From Candidatus Schekmanbacteria bacterium (lineage in GTDB: Bacteria; Schekmanbacteria; GWA2-38-11; J061): a DNA stretch of 64,000 nt. The stretch spans positions 219,857-283,856 of the forward strand of contig JACRJM010000015.1 in assembly GCA_016219965.1 (NCBI GenBank), in the 5' to 3' direction. A program made the translations under genes and the position numbers. The notes beneath the pieces were generated by a model that was not told the DNA's origin, did no database searches, and saw only the letters and a program-made list of their open reading frames with translations. Shown here in pieces: positions 1 through 8,700 of the stretch. Each line of letters begins with the position of its first letter. The stretch's first letter is position 1.

Positions 1-588
1 GATAGGTGAGTTCTCATCAGGGTAACCCAATGCGATGGGAGCGATTATCTCCCTGTTCTCAGGAAGCCCTAGATAAGCTCTTATGTCCTCAGCGCATATA
101 GCTGCGATCCCGAGCCAGCACGCACCAAGGCCCTTGGCATGGGCGGCGAGCAGGAAATTCTCTACGGCAGGAACAGCGCTGACGGTGAAAAGATTGTCTT
201 TTCTTTTAAATGTTACAAAAAACACACCAACAGGTGCATCAAAGAATCTCATGATCTTCTGAAAAAAATCTCCGCCTCCAAATCCGGATTTCTCCGCCGC
301 TTCACCCATCACTTCGAATAGCTCCTCCTGTCGTTCCTGGCAGAAGTCGGGAACATCGCTGAAGGCGTCCACTTCCTTCATTCTGAAAATGAACTTTTCC
401 TCGACAATATCCCTTATCCTGTCCAGCTCGGGACCAGCAACTACTATAAATTCCCATGGCTGATGGTTAGACCCGCTCGGCGCCCAGATGGCAGCATCGA
501 GGCATTCTTTTATTACAGCCTTTGAAGGAGGTTCAGGTTTGAAAGCCCTTATGCTTCTTCTTGATTTTATGGTTTCGATAAAGTCCAT
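1..588 (-). CDS. Nitroreductase-family flavoprotein (3' end outside window)
   Basis: The minus strand is open from an ATG at 588 to the window edge, so about 196 residues are visible and the C terminus is missing. The N terminus reads MDFIETIKSRRSIRAF and is followed by APSGSNHQPWEF, the FMN-phosphate and dimer motifs of the nitroreductase/FMN-dependent dehydrogenase family. Near the visible end is a segment like AKGLGACWLG, another hallmark of the family. Such proteins use NAD(P)H to reduce nitro compounds, quinones or dehalogenation substrates in the cytoplasm. The ribosome site AAAGGAGTGAAG lies just before the start. The substrate cannot be told from sequence. Family membership is secure. 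Confidence 0.85.
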   Translation of the reverse strand, partial: MDFIETIKSRRSIRAFKPEPPSKAVIKECLDAAIWAPSGSNHQPWEFIVVAGPELDRIRDIVEEKFIFRMKEVDAFSDVPDFCQERQEELFEVMGEAAEKSGFGGGDFFQKIMRFFDAPVGVFFVTFKRKDNLFTVSAVPAVENFLLAAHAKGLGACWLGIAAICAEDIRAYLGLPENREIIAPIALGYPDENSPI

Positions 589-666
589 TCTTCACTCCTT
601 TTCTTTTTTGTGTCAGAATATAATCTAAACATATAATAAAAAAAACTTATTTTCAGGGGAAATAAA

Positions 667-1332
667 ATAATAAAACTGATTAAAAAAATCTGGCGGTTTT
701 TCTGGAAAATTATTTTCTGGCTTGTCATCATAAGCCTGATACCTGTAATCGCTTACAGGTGGATTCCTGTCCCTGTCACGCCTTTGATGCTTATAAGGTG
801 CGCAGAGCAGGTAAAATCAGGCGGGCATCTTACCCTGAAAAAAGAATGGACTCCCATAAGCAGGATTTCAAAAAACCTTCAACATGCTGTCATCGTTTCA
901 GAAGACCAGAATTTCCTAAAACACAATGGGTTTGACTTTGATGCAATAGAAAAGGCGGTAAAATACAATGAAAACCATGAAAGAAAGCGCGGTGCAAGCA
1001 CTATAAGCCAGCAGACCGCAAAAAATGTTTTTCTCTGGCCAGGCAGAAGCTGGCCTCGCAAAGGACTTGAAGCATATTTTACTTTCCTCATTGAAATATG
1101 CTGGAGCAAGGAGCGGATACTTGAAGTTTATCTCAACGTGATAGAAACCGGGAACGGCATCTACGGCGCCGAGGCTGCATCGCAGCTCTATTTTAGCAAA
1201 TCTGTGGAAGAGCTCACTAAAGCCGAGTCTGCGCTTATTGCAGCCTCCCTTCCAAATCCACGGAAATATTCTGTCTCAAATCCCGGACCATACATGCGCT
1301 CGCGTGCGGCATGGATAGCAGGACACATATGA
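667..1332 (+). CDS. mtgA: Monofunctional biosynthetic peptidoglycan transglycosylase (GT51), apparent AUA start
   Basis: GT51 enzyme that polymerises lipid II into glycan strands. The catalytic region has SEDQNFLKHNGFD (glutamate nucleophile region), RGASTISQQTAKN and KERILEVYLNVIETG, all diagnostic. The first ATG/GTG/TTG in frame is TTG at 784, but the frame is open and protein-like upstream: it encodes a basic stretch, a hydrophobic membrane anchor and RWIPVPVTPLMLIRC, the usual MtgA N terminus. No standard start exists between the upstream stop (637) and 784. AGGGGA at 655-660 lies six bases before ATA at 667, giving MIKLIKKIWRFFWK if ATA initiates. About 221 residues, normal length. The start is inferred: either a true non-canonical codon or a G-to-A change or error in an ATG. 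Confidence 0.85.
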   Translation: MIKLIKKIWRFFWKIIFWLVIISLIPVIAYRWIPVPVTPLMLIRCAEQVKSGGHLTLKKEWTPISRISKNLQHAVIVSEDQNFLKHNGFDFDAIEKAVKYNENHERKRGASTISQQTAKNVFLWPGRSWPRKGLEAYFTFLIEICWSKERILEVYLNVIETGNGIYGAEAASQLYFSKSVEELTKAESALIAASLPNPRKYSVSNPGPYMRSRAAWIAGHI

Positions 1333-1372
1333 TGTTATTAGCTATTGTATAAATAAAATCTCAATTATCTTT

Positions 1373-2698
1373 CTAAAAGAACTCAGGCTTGAAGAACTCG
1401 GGGAGTCGTCCGCCATTTCTTAGGCATCTTATAATCTGGTTGTCAGTGACATCCCAAACCCTCTCAGGGTGAATGTCAACGTCGGTGGGAATGCTGTTCC
1501 ATGTGTCGGGATAATTAAAAAAGCCTATAACCTGAACAAATATGGAAAAGCAAAAAAGAAACATGAATAAGAGTTTTAATTGTTTTGAACGCATTATCCT
1601 CTCAATTGCAAAAGAAATAAAAATGCAAAGGAACGGGATGATATCAATAAGGTATCTGTAACCGTAAGTGTGACCTCCCCACCAAGATGTGTAAAAGCTG
1701 AATAATAAAATGTAGAGAATTGATATTACTGATAGGTATTTGCAGAGCGGTGCCGCGCCGTTTTTGAAGATATAATAAATCCCGGCGAATGAAAAAATAA
1801 GGACCGGTGAAAATATCAGAAGCCCCCGGCTCGGGCTTATCAGAAGTCCTGCAAGTCCTGAGAGAAAATTAGATGTCCAGACTGAAGCAATCGGTTTCAA
1901 CTCAAGCATCTTGCTTTCAAGCCTTGCATTACCGCCTGTGAGATTACCGAAGTAATAAAGATTATATGTAAAGAGCAATAGAGCGACAGGGATTGCGGAG
2001 AGAGAGAACTTTATAATCTCCTTCCTGTGATATACAAGGACATAAAGGAACAGTCCTCCTGCGATTAATGCTGTTGACATTCTAGTCGCAACAGCAAGCG
2101 AAAGAAAAGGAGAAGCAAGATAAATCCATTTGCTTTCCTTGTCTCCCTTTACAAGAAAATAAAGGGCAATGGAGAGACATAACTCAACCGGTCCATGCTG
2201 CCATAATCCCTGACTGGCGACAGACCAGTTTGAGGTTGCAAATGCATAAATAAGAGAAATCAGCAGTGCCATGTCTTCGCTGACAATAAGCTTTAAAGTC
2301 ATGAACATAAAAAGAGCAGAGAATGAAACAATCGCAGAGCTTGCAAATTTGGAAAATAGGTTGACCCACCTTGGGTCACCGGTTAAATTGAAAATAACTG
2401 CCGGGATATATACTGGAACTGCCAGTATGGCAGGCATTACCGGGTAACTTGAAAGCCAGTGACCTTTGGAATTCTGGATATAAAAATATTCGCTGTTTGT
2501 TTTGGTATTGTATAGGTAAGGGAACTTGTCGAGATCGAGATTGAAGCCGGTAATTATGCTGATAGGAAGATATCGTGAAGGTAATGTGTCGCCTGAACTT
2601 ATTTCGCGTAAGTTAATGTTGTATAATGTGAAAATAACAAGAAACATAACGGGAAGCTTCTTGAGTTGAGAAATTATTTTTATGGCAAGGTCGGTCAT
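1373..2698 (-). CDS. Multi-pass membrane protein, GT-C glycosyltransferase-like
   Basis: 441 residues with about ten hydrophobic membrane segments. After the first membrane segment comes SGDTLPSRYLP, an acidic residue in the first periplasmic loop as in GT-C (mannosyltransferase/PMT-like) enzymes, and later GGHTYGYRYLIDIIPF. GT-C enzymes transfer sugars from polyprenyl-phosphate donors outside the inner membrane. No soluble domain is attached. It is convergent with mtgA (40-bp gap) and divergent from the GT4 gene, so context says only envelope-carbohydrate work. The exact donor and acceptor are unknown, and assignment to GT-C rests on topology and the loop motif only. Confidence 0.6.
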   Translation of the reverse strand: MTDLAIKIISQLKKLPVMFLVIFTLYNINLREISSGDTLPSRYLPISIITGFNLDLDKFPYLYNTKTNSEYFYIQNSKGHWLSSYPVMPAILAVPVYIPAVIFNLTGDPRWVNLFSKFASSAIVSFSALFMFMTLKLIVSEDMALLISLIYAFATSNWSVASQGLWQHGPVELCLSIALYFLVKGDKESKWIYLASPFLSLAVATRMSTALIAGGLFLYVLVYHRKEIIKFSLSAIPVALLLFTYNLYYFGNLTGGNARLESKMLELKPIASVWTSNFLSGLAGLLISPSRGLLIFSPVLIFSFAGIYYIFKNGAAPLCKYLSVISILYILLFSFYTSWWGGHTYGYRYLIDIIPFLCIFISFAIERIMRSKQLKLLFMFLFCFSIFVQVIGFFNYPDTWNSIPTDVDIHPERVWDVTDNQIIRCLRNGGRLPEFFKPEFF

Positions 2699-2800
2699 CT
2701 AATTTGCTTTCCCTTTTTTATATATTTTGAGCTATCATAGCAATAATTTTGAGTCAATATCATGTTTATTTTCTTATTTTTCTGGGCGTGTTGATTTTTG

Positions 2801-2806
2801 TATAAT
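2801..2806 (+). promoter_or_regulatory. Candidate -10 box upstream of the GT4-glgC pair
   Basis: TATAAT preceded by TTTTTG lies 32 bases before the GT4 start codon. The -35 region 17 bases upstream is a poor match, so this would be a -10-driven promoter. Based only on consensus matching. Confidence 0.4.
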
Positions 2807-2838
2807 GAAAAAATGTTGTTTATGATTCGGACTAAAAA

Positions 2839-4005
2839 ATGAAAATACTTTTAGTTATTCCTCATTATTCTTTTCATATTTTTGGAGCTGTAAAGCCGCT
2901 GCTTAAGGATTTGAGCAGGGGACTTGCCAGGAGAGGACATCAGGCAGATGTTCTTAGCCTTTATATAGACAAGTTCTGGGAGCCGCAATGGAAAAAAGAA
3001 GTATTCCATGATGATGGAGTAAAAGTAATAAGATGGCCTTCAATAAATCCCTTACCGCGTGCAAAAGGTGAAAAAAGCAATGTCCTCAATATAATCAATT
3101 GCGGGGCCATACCCTCGCCGGGATTCAGAAAACTTGAAAGGGAATATGACATCATCAATTTTTTCGACATGATCGATCTTTCTTTTCCTTTCTTTTCACT
3201 GTTTAACAATATACCCAAGATACATTATTGCATAACCCTTACAGAGCAGTTTAAGTTTTACAAAGAGCGCACTCTATGGAAACATATTCTGGCAATTACA
3301 AGCGATTATCATCTTGCAGCTACAAGGCAATCTCTTGGTCTTCTTCGTGAACTTGGGATTAAAGAGGAACGTTCTGACTATTTGTATCATGGAGTTGATA
3401 CGGAAATATTCAAACCTGACTATGAAAGCAAAAAGGATGATACCGTCCTTTTCCTGTCGCGAATAGAACAAAGGAAAGGCCTGAAGACTCTTCTTGAGGC
3501 AATGCCTCTCGTAAAAAAAAGAGTGAAGCTTTTGATTGTCGGACAGGTTGCTGATGATGCTTATTTTAAGGAAGTTGTGAAACTTATAGATGCTGAGGTT
3601 TCGAGAGGATATCATGAGATAAGATATACCGGACCGGTGGAAGAAAGCCTGAAACCTGCACTCTATCAATCAGCAGCTTTATATGTGCTTCCTTCTATCC
3701 ATGAGGATTTCGGGATTGTAAATGTTGAAGCCCTTGCATGTGGAACACCCGTTGTGGCATCAAGGGTCGGCGGGGTGCCCGAGGTTGTGGATGATGGAGT
3801 GGACGGGTTCATATTTGAGGCAGGCAATGCAGCAGAACTTGCGGCAGCCATAGACAGACTTATGTCGGACAGGGAACTGAGAAGGAAATTCGGAGATGAG
3901 GGGAGAAAGATAGTACTGGAAAAATTTTCATGGGAAAGGATAATAGAACGTCTTGAAGATATTTATTCCAGGATAATTAATTCCCATAATAGGAGAAGTC
4001 TATGA
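2839..4005 (+). CDS. GT4 family glycosyltransferase
   Basis: 388 residues with two Rossmann-like halves. The C-terminal half has VLFLSRIEQRKGLKTLLEAM and HEDFGIVNVEALACGTPVVAS, the E-x7-E nucleotide-sugar site of retaining GT4 glycosyltransferases. The stop overlaps the glgC start by four bases (ATGA), so the two are translationally coupled. That pairing with ADP-glucose synthesis suggests an ADP-glucose- or UDP-glucose-dependent enzyme such as a glycogen synthase of the GT4 type or a trehalose/sucrose-type synthase. The substrate choice is inference from the neighbour; the fold is secure. Confidence 0.85.
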   Translation: MKILLVIPHYSFHIFGAVKPLLKDLSRGLARRGHQADVLSLYIDKFWEPQWKKEVFHDDGVKVIRWPSINPLPRAKGEKSNVLNIINCGAIPSPGFRKLEREYDIINFFDMIDLSFPFFSLFNNIPKIHYCITLTEQFKFYKERTLWKHILAITSDYHLAATRQSLGLLRELGIKEERSDYLYHGVDTEIFKPDYESKKDDTVLFLSRIEQRKGLKTLLEAMPLVKKRVKLLIVGQVADDAYFKEVVKLIDAEVSRGYHEIRYTGPVEESLKPALYQSAALYVLPSIHEDFGIVNVEALACGTPVVASRVGGVPEVVDDGVDGFIFEAGNAAELAAAIDRLMSDRELRRKFGDEGRKIVLEKFSWERIIERLEDIYSRIINSHNRRSL

Positions 4006-5225
4006 GTAAGAAAGTTCTTGGCATGATAATGGCAGGAGGGAAGGGAACGAGGCTTTACCCTTTGACCAGAGACAGAGCAAAGCCTGCTGTGCCATTCGGC
4101 GGCAAATACAGGATAATAGACTTTGTCCTCAGCAATTTCATTAATTCCGGAATTTACGCAGTCTATGTAATGACACAGTTTAAATCCCAGTCTCTGGCCG
4201 AGCACCTTCAGGACGGATGGAGATTGAGCGGTCTGCTCCGTGACCACTTCATAATCCCTGTTCCAGCTCAGATGCGCACAGGTGAGTCCTGGTATAAGGG
4301 AACATCTGATGCAATTTATCAGAATCTTCACCTCATAGAGAGATTCAAGCCTGATATTGTCGCCATATTCGGAGCTGACCACATCTACCGGATAGATATC
4401 AGGCAGATGATAGATTATCATGTGACCACCAATTCGGAAGTGACAGTTTCTGCTGTTCCGTATCCGGTCGAAAAGTGCGAGGGGATGGGAATAATAGAAA
4501 TCGATAAGAAGTGGCAGATTATCGGTTTCGAAGAAAAACCCAAGGTCCCCAAACCGATTCCTTCAATGCCGGAGCTTGCACTTGTCTCCATGGGTAATTA
4601 TCTGTTCAATACTGATGTGCTGATGAAAGTGCTTGAAGAGGATGCTGTGCGGGAAACTGCCCATGATTTCGGCAAAACCATATTGCCTGATATTTACAAG
4701 AAGCGGAAGGTTTTCGCATATAACTTTAAAACCAATGTTATTCCGGGAATACAATCCGGTGAAGAGGCCGGCTACTGGCGGGATATCGGGACTATCGAGG
4801 CCTACTGGGAAGCACACATGGATCTTAAGAACATAAGGCCGGTATTTAATCTTTATAATCCCAAATGGCCTTTAAGGACTGTAAGTTACAGCAATCCGCC
4901 TGCAAAATTTGTCCATGCGGAGGAAGGAAGGACAGGTACCGCCATTAATTCCCTTATATCAGAAGGGACCATTGTAAGCGGTGCAAAAGTATTGGGTTCC
5001 ATAATAGGAAGGAATGCGCGCATCCACAGTTACAGCGAAATCAAGGATTCAATCATAATGGACAATGTAGACATCGGTGAGGGCGCTAAGATTACCCGTT
5101 CCATAATTGATAAAAATGTGATGATACCTCCCGGTGCTGTCATAGGAGAGGGTGCTGCGACTCTTGAAAATAGCTTTATATGCAGGGATTCAGGGATAGT
5201 AGTAGTTCCAAAGAAGGCTCGCTGA
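4002..5225 (+). CDS. glgC: Glucose-1-phosphate adenylyltransferase
   Basis: 407 residues. Makes ADP-glucose from ATP and glucose-1-phosphate, the committed step of bacterial glycogen synthesis. The N terminus has MIMAGGKGTRLYPLTRDRAK (nucleotidyltransferase signature with conserved Arg and Lys), then PFGGKYRIIDFVLSN, the sugar-site segment FEEKPK, and the AGYWRDIGTIEAYWEA motif of GlgC. The C terminus is a left-handed beta-helix of hexapeptide repeats with an allosteric role in this family. It overlaps the upstream GT4 gene by four bases. Length and motifs are typical, and the call is firm. Confidence 0.95.
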   Translation: MSKKVLGMIMAGGKGTRLYPLTRDRAKPAVPFGGKYRIIDFVLSNFINSGIYAVYVMTQFKSQSLAEHLQDGWRLSGLLRDHFIIPVPAQMRTGESWYKGTSDAIYQNLHLIERFKPDIVAIFGADHIYRIDIRQMIDYHVTTNSEVTVSAVPYPVEKCEGMGIIEIDKKWQIIGFEEKPKVPKPIPSMPELALVSMGNYLFNTDVLMKVLEEDAVRETAHDFGKTILPDIYKKRKVFAYNFKTNVIPGIQSGEEAGYWRDIGTIEAYWEAHMDLKNIRPVFNLYNPKWPLRTVSYSNPPAKFVHAEEGRTGTAINSLISEGTIVSGAKVLGSIIGRNARIHSYSEIKDSIIMDNVDIGEGAKITRSIIDKNVMIPPGAVIGEGAATLENSFICRDSGIVVVPKKAR

Positions 5226-5264
5226 AAAAAATCAGGTCAATAGCGGATATGATTTGGTTAACAT

Positions 5265-5298
5265 GAAACTGCCGCGTCGCTTTGCGTCTCGCAGTGAC
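5265..5298. repeat. Small palindromic REP-like element
   Basis: Between glgC and the next gene a short hairpin has arms ACTGC and GCAGT around a GC-rich core with CGCGTCGC. The reverse strand reads CACTGCGAGACGCAAAGCGA, resembling the dispersed extragenic element GTCATTGCGAGCGAAGCGAAG seen in many bacteria. Only one copy was found here, so repeat status is by resemblance. Confidence 0.4.
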
Positions 5299-5320
5299 AT
5301 ATTTTTGAGGAGGAATTGTC

Positions 5321-5776
5321 ATGACTTTTGAGGAAAAGCAAAAGGAAGTATTGCTGGAAAGATTTGCCCTTGCTTTGCCTGAACTTTATGAAAATCTGAA
5401 AAAGGTTTGTGGGGATGAGGAGGGAGCAGAAATATTCAGGAATGTTACAGAGGAAAAATTTAAAAAAAATTACGAGAAGATTAAAGCCATCAAGCTGGAG
5501 GATATGATGGCTGCTGAAACGGGAGCATCGAGGATATTTGGATGGGAACTGCATATTGAAGAGAGAGAAGAAAATGGTGAGAAGGTATGGTATGAATATC
5601 TCGGGAACTGTCCTCATCTCAAAGCTACAGTAAAACATGGAATGCCTGCTCCGTGCCGCCCTGTTTGTTATAATGATTTTGATCTGCTCGAGAAATACAA
5701 TGTGCTAAGGGCTAAAGAGACTGCGCATGTTTTGAAAGGCGCCTCTGCATGCTGTTTCAGGATCAGCAGGATTTAA
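5321..5776 (+). CDS. Small cysteine-containing protein, possibly ATC-hydrolase-like
   Basis: 151 residues, soluble, with no signal or membrane segment. The C-terminal half has cysteines in NCPHLKA, APCRPVC and ASACCFRI. That spacing and the terminal CCFRI recall the L-2-amino-thiazoline-4-carboxylate hydrolase-like family, whose members end with a Cys-Cys/Arg-Phe motif, but I cannot confirm this without a profile search. GAGGAGGAA supplies a strong ribosome site before the ATG. It converges on, and overlaps by four bases, the giant histidine kinase gene on the other strand. Function unknown. Confidence 0.7.
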   Translation: MTFEEKQKEVLLERFALALPELYENLKKVCGDEEGAEIFRNVTEEKFKKNYEKIKAIKLEDMMAAETGASRIFGWELHIEEREENGEKVWYEYLGNCPHLKATVKHGMPAPCRPVCYNDFDLLEKYNVLRAKETAHVLKGASACCFRISRI

Positions 5777-8700
5777 TTTGAAAAGAAGGTACTTACGGCC
5801 TTTTGAATATCTGATTCTTTGAAAGGTTTTGTTATATATTTGTTTCCGGTCATTCTGAGAAACTTATTTGTTTTCCAATCAGTAGCTTGTTCTGTAACAA
5901 AGAGGAAGCGGTCGGCAAGATAGTTTTTTATCTTTGTGGCCTCCTTGTAAAAGGAGATGCTGTCCATATCAGGCAATTTGAGTCCGCTTATAACAATATC
6001 AAAATCAACTGATTTTATTTTTTCCAGTGCATCATTCGCATTCTTGGCTTTCATAATTATTCGCATGTTATTGTTAAGGGAGTCAGCTATTCCGTGTCCG
6101 AATGCAGTTTCACTAACTATGACAAGGATACGTGTCAATTTCTTGAGTTTATGAAAAGGTGTGATTGAAACTTTTTGGGTTAGTATAAGTTCAGAGCTTT
6201 CCATATCACTTGCCGGTATAAAAATGGATACTGTAGTCCCTTTTCCCACAGTGCTTTCTGCTGTAATCTCACCTCCATGTTCTTTTATTATCCCATAGGA
6301 TATTGAAAGCCCAAGACCTGTTCCTTCACCTGTTGGGCTGGTTGTGAAAAAAGGATCAAATATCTGTATCAGATGATTTTTTTCTATACCTATCCCGGAA
6401 TCCTCTATGTCTATTCTTATTTCTTTTTTCTTTTTATCAGAATTTGAATCATGGTGAAGCTCTAAAGATGAAGATATTTTTATGAATCCCTCTCCGCCTT
6501 TTTTTAATAGGCTCTGAACAGAATTGTTTATTACGTTTATTATGACCTGTATGATCTGATTTTTGTCACCATAGATTAATGGCAGGTTGTTCCCCAAATG
6601 TTTTCTGACTATTACTTTGCTTTCTTTAAGACCGTAGTTGATAAGTTCAAGTGTGTCCTCGACAGTTCTGTTTATGTCTAAGAGGCTTTTCTCCGCGGCT
6701 TTTTGTTTTGAAAAAGATAGAAGTCCTTCAACTATTTTTGCAGCCCTTTCAGCCTGAGTATGTATGGTCTTTATCTTATTTTTTATTTTATCATGCAGGA
6801 ACTTTTCGCCAAGCAGTAGTTCTGAAAACCCAAGGATTCCGGAAAGCGGATTGTTTAATTCATGGGCTATTCCGGAAACCATTGTACCAAGGCTTGAAAG
6901 TTTTTCAGAATTTATAAGTTGTATCTCCAGTTTTTTCTGTGCAGTTATATCTTTGAAAACACCGAGTATCCCATAAATTTCCCCATTCTTGTCGAGGAGT
7001 GGCGCGGTATTGACCAGTAGAGAAGATTTTTTCTTATTGTCAACTAAAAGAGTGACTTCTTTGTTTACGATTGGGATTCCTTCACTAAGGGTTTTTGCTA
7101 TGGGGCGGTCTTTTGGTTCAATCTCAATTCCGTTTGTGTCAAAGTAGCGGTTACGCAAAAAGAAACTTTCCGGGTCGAATTTAAAATCAGTCTCTTCAGG
7201 ATTTGCAAAGATTTTCTTGACTTCATTGTTCCCTATTATTTTTTTTTCTTTTATATCTATAATCAACAAACCATCATGAAAGGTTGTAAAAATGTTATTT
7301 AGCTCTTCAGCCTGTTTTATTAATTTATCATCCTTTTCTCTCTGCTCGGTAATGTCCTTGAAAGTTGATATTATGTTTTGCACGTTTCCTTTTCTGTCCT
7401 TTATAAGGGATACGTTGATTATGCCGCAGATTCTTTTCCCTCCCTTGAACTCAAGATTGTATAAATTGTTTATGGTGGGTTCACCGTACTTGAAAGCTTT
7501 GACCAGAGGCAACGAGTCATAAGGTACTTCCTTGCCGCTTAGATCTGTCATCTTAATATTTTTCAGAAAATCATTCAAAAAATCATCAAACGAAGTATCA
7601 TTTATGAATCCGTGGACTTTCTGAGCGAGTTTGTTCGATTTTATCACTTTTTTATCAGAATCGAACATAACTATGGAATCAGGAAAATCATTCAGCAGGG
7701 TATCAAGCTGTGACGTCTGCTTGTTAAGTTTTCTTTCGGCATTTCTTATATCAGTTATGTCAGTGGCAATATGTACACATCCCTCTGTTCCTGTTTCCGG
7801 CATGCTGATAGGAGAAACAGAAATCAGCAGAATTCTACCGCGTTCTTTATCTTCATATTCTATGATTGTAGGTTTTGCTCCCGCCATTAATTTGTGTGTA
7901 ATGCATTTGCCGTCTTTTTTGTAATTAGTGCAGTTGAACAAATCATAACATTTAATTGGGACAGAAGAACGGTGAACCATTGGCTCTATGAATGTTTTTC
8001 TGAAAGTCTCATTGTATTTTGTTATGTTATAGTCGAGGTCGGTAATGAATATGTAGTCTGAAATCGAATTGAAGGTTGTTTCCCATTCCTTGTTGGCAAT
8101 GAGAATATTTTTTAAAAGTACATTTCTTTCAATCATAGAAGAAATGTGAACAGCTACCTGTTCCAGAAAAGGAATATCATCATCTGTGAAACAATCGTTA
8201 TTTTTCCTGCCAAGAGTTATACATCCGCTTATGGATTTTCTGGATTTCAAAGGAATATACATTATGGAATTTACACCATATCTGAGACATTGTTTATCTT
8301 CTGTAAATGTATTAAAACCGTCTTTAATATTCCTGATTAATGGCTTTGCTGTTCTTATGGTTTCCGATATGGCTGTTTGACCGATTCCGGCTTTCAGTGC
8401 CTGTTCAACCGGGAATCTGATGTGTTGCTGACGAAGAAAATAAATTGAGATGGGATTCTTTTCCTTGTCATAGACCCATATTCTCCCTATGCTGTCAAAG
8501 GGAATAACCTTTTCAATCTCACGCCCAATATCAAAAAAAACTTTATTAGAAGGGACACTGCTGTTTGAAATTTTTGCTATAATATTCAGCGTTTTTAGCT
8601 GGAAAGCCTGTTTTGATGCGACTTTGTAAAGCCTCTTTGACTCGCTCTCCGTATTTTTATGATGGGTGATGTCTTTTATAAGAAATACTGCCGTCTCGGG

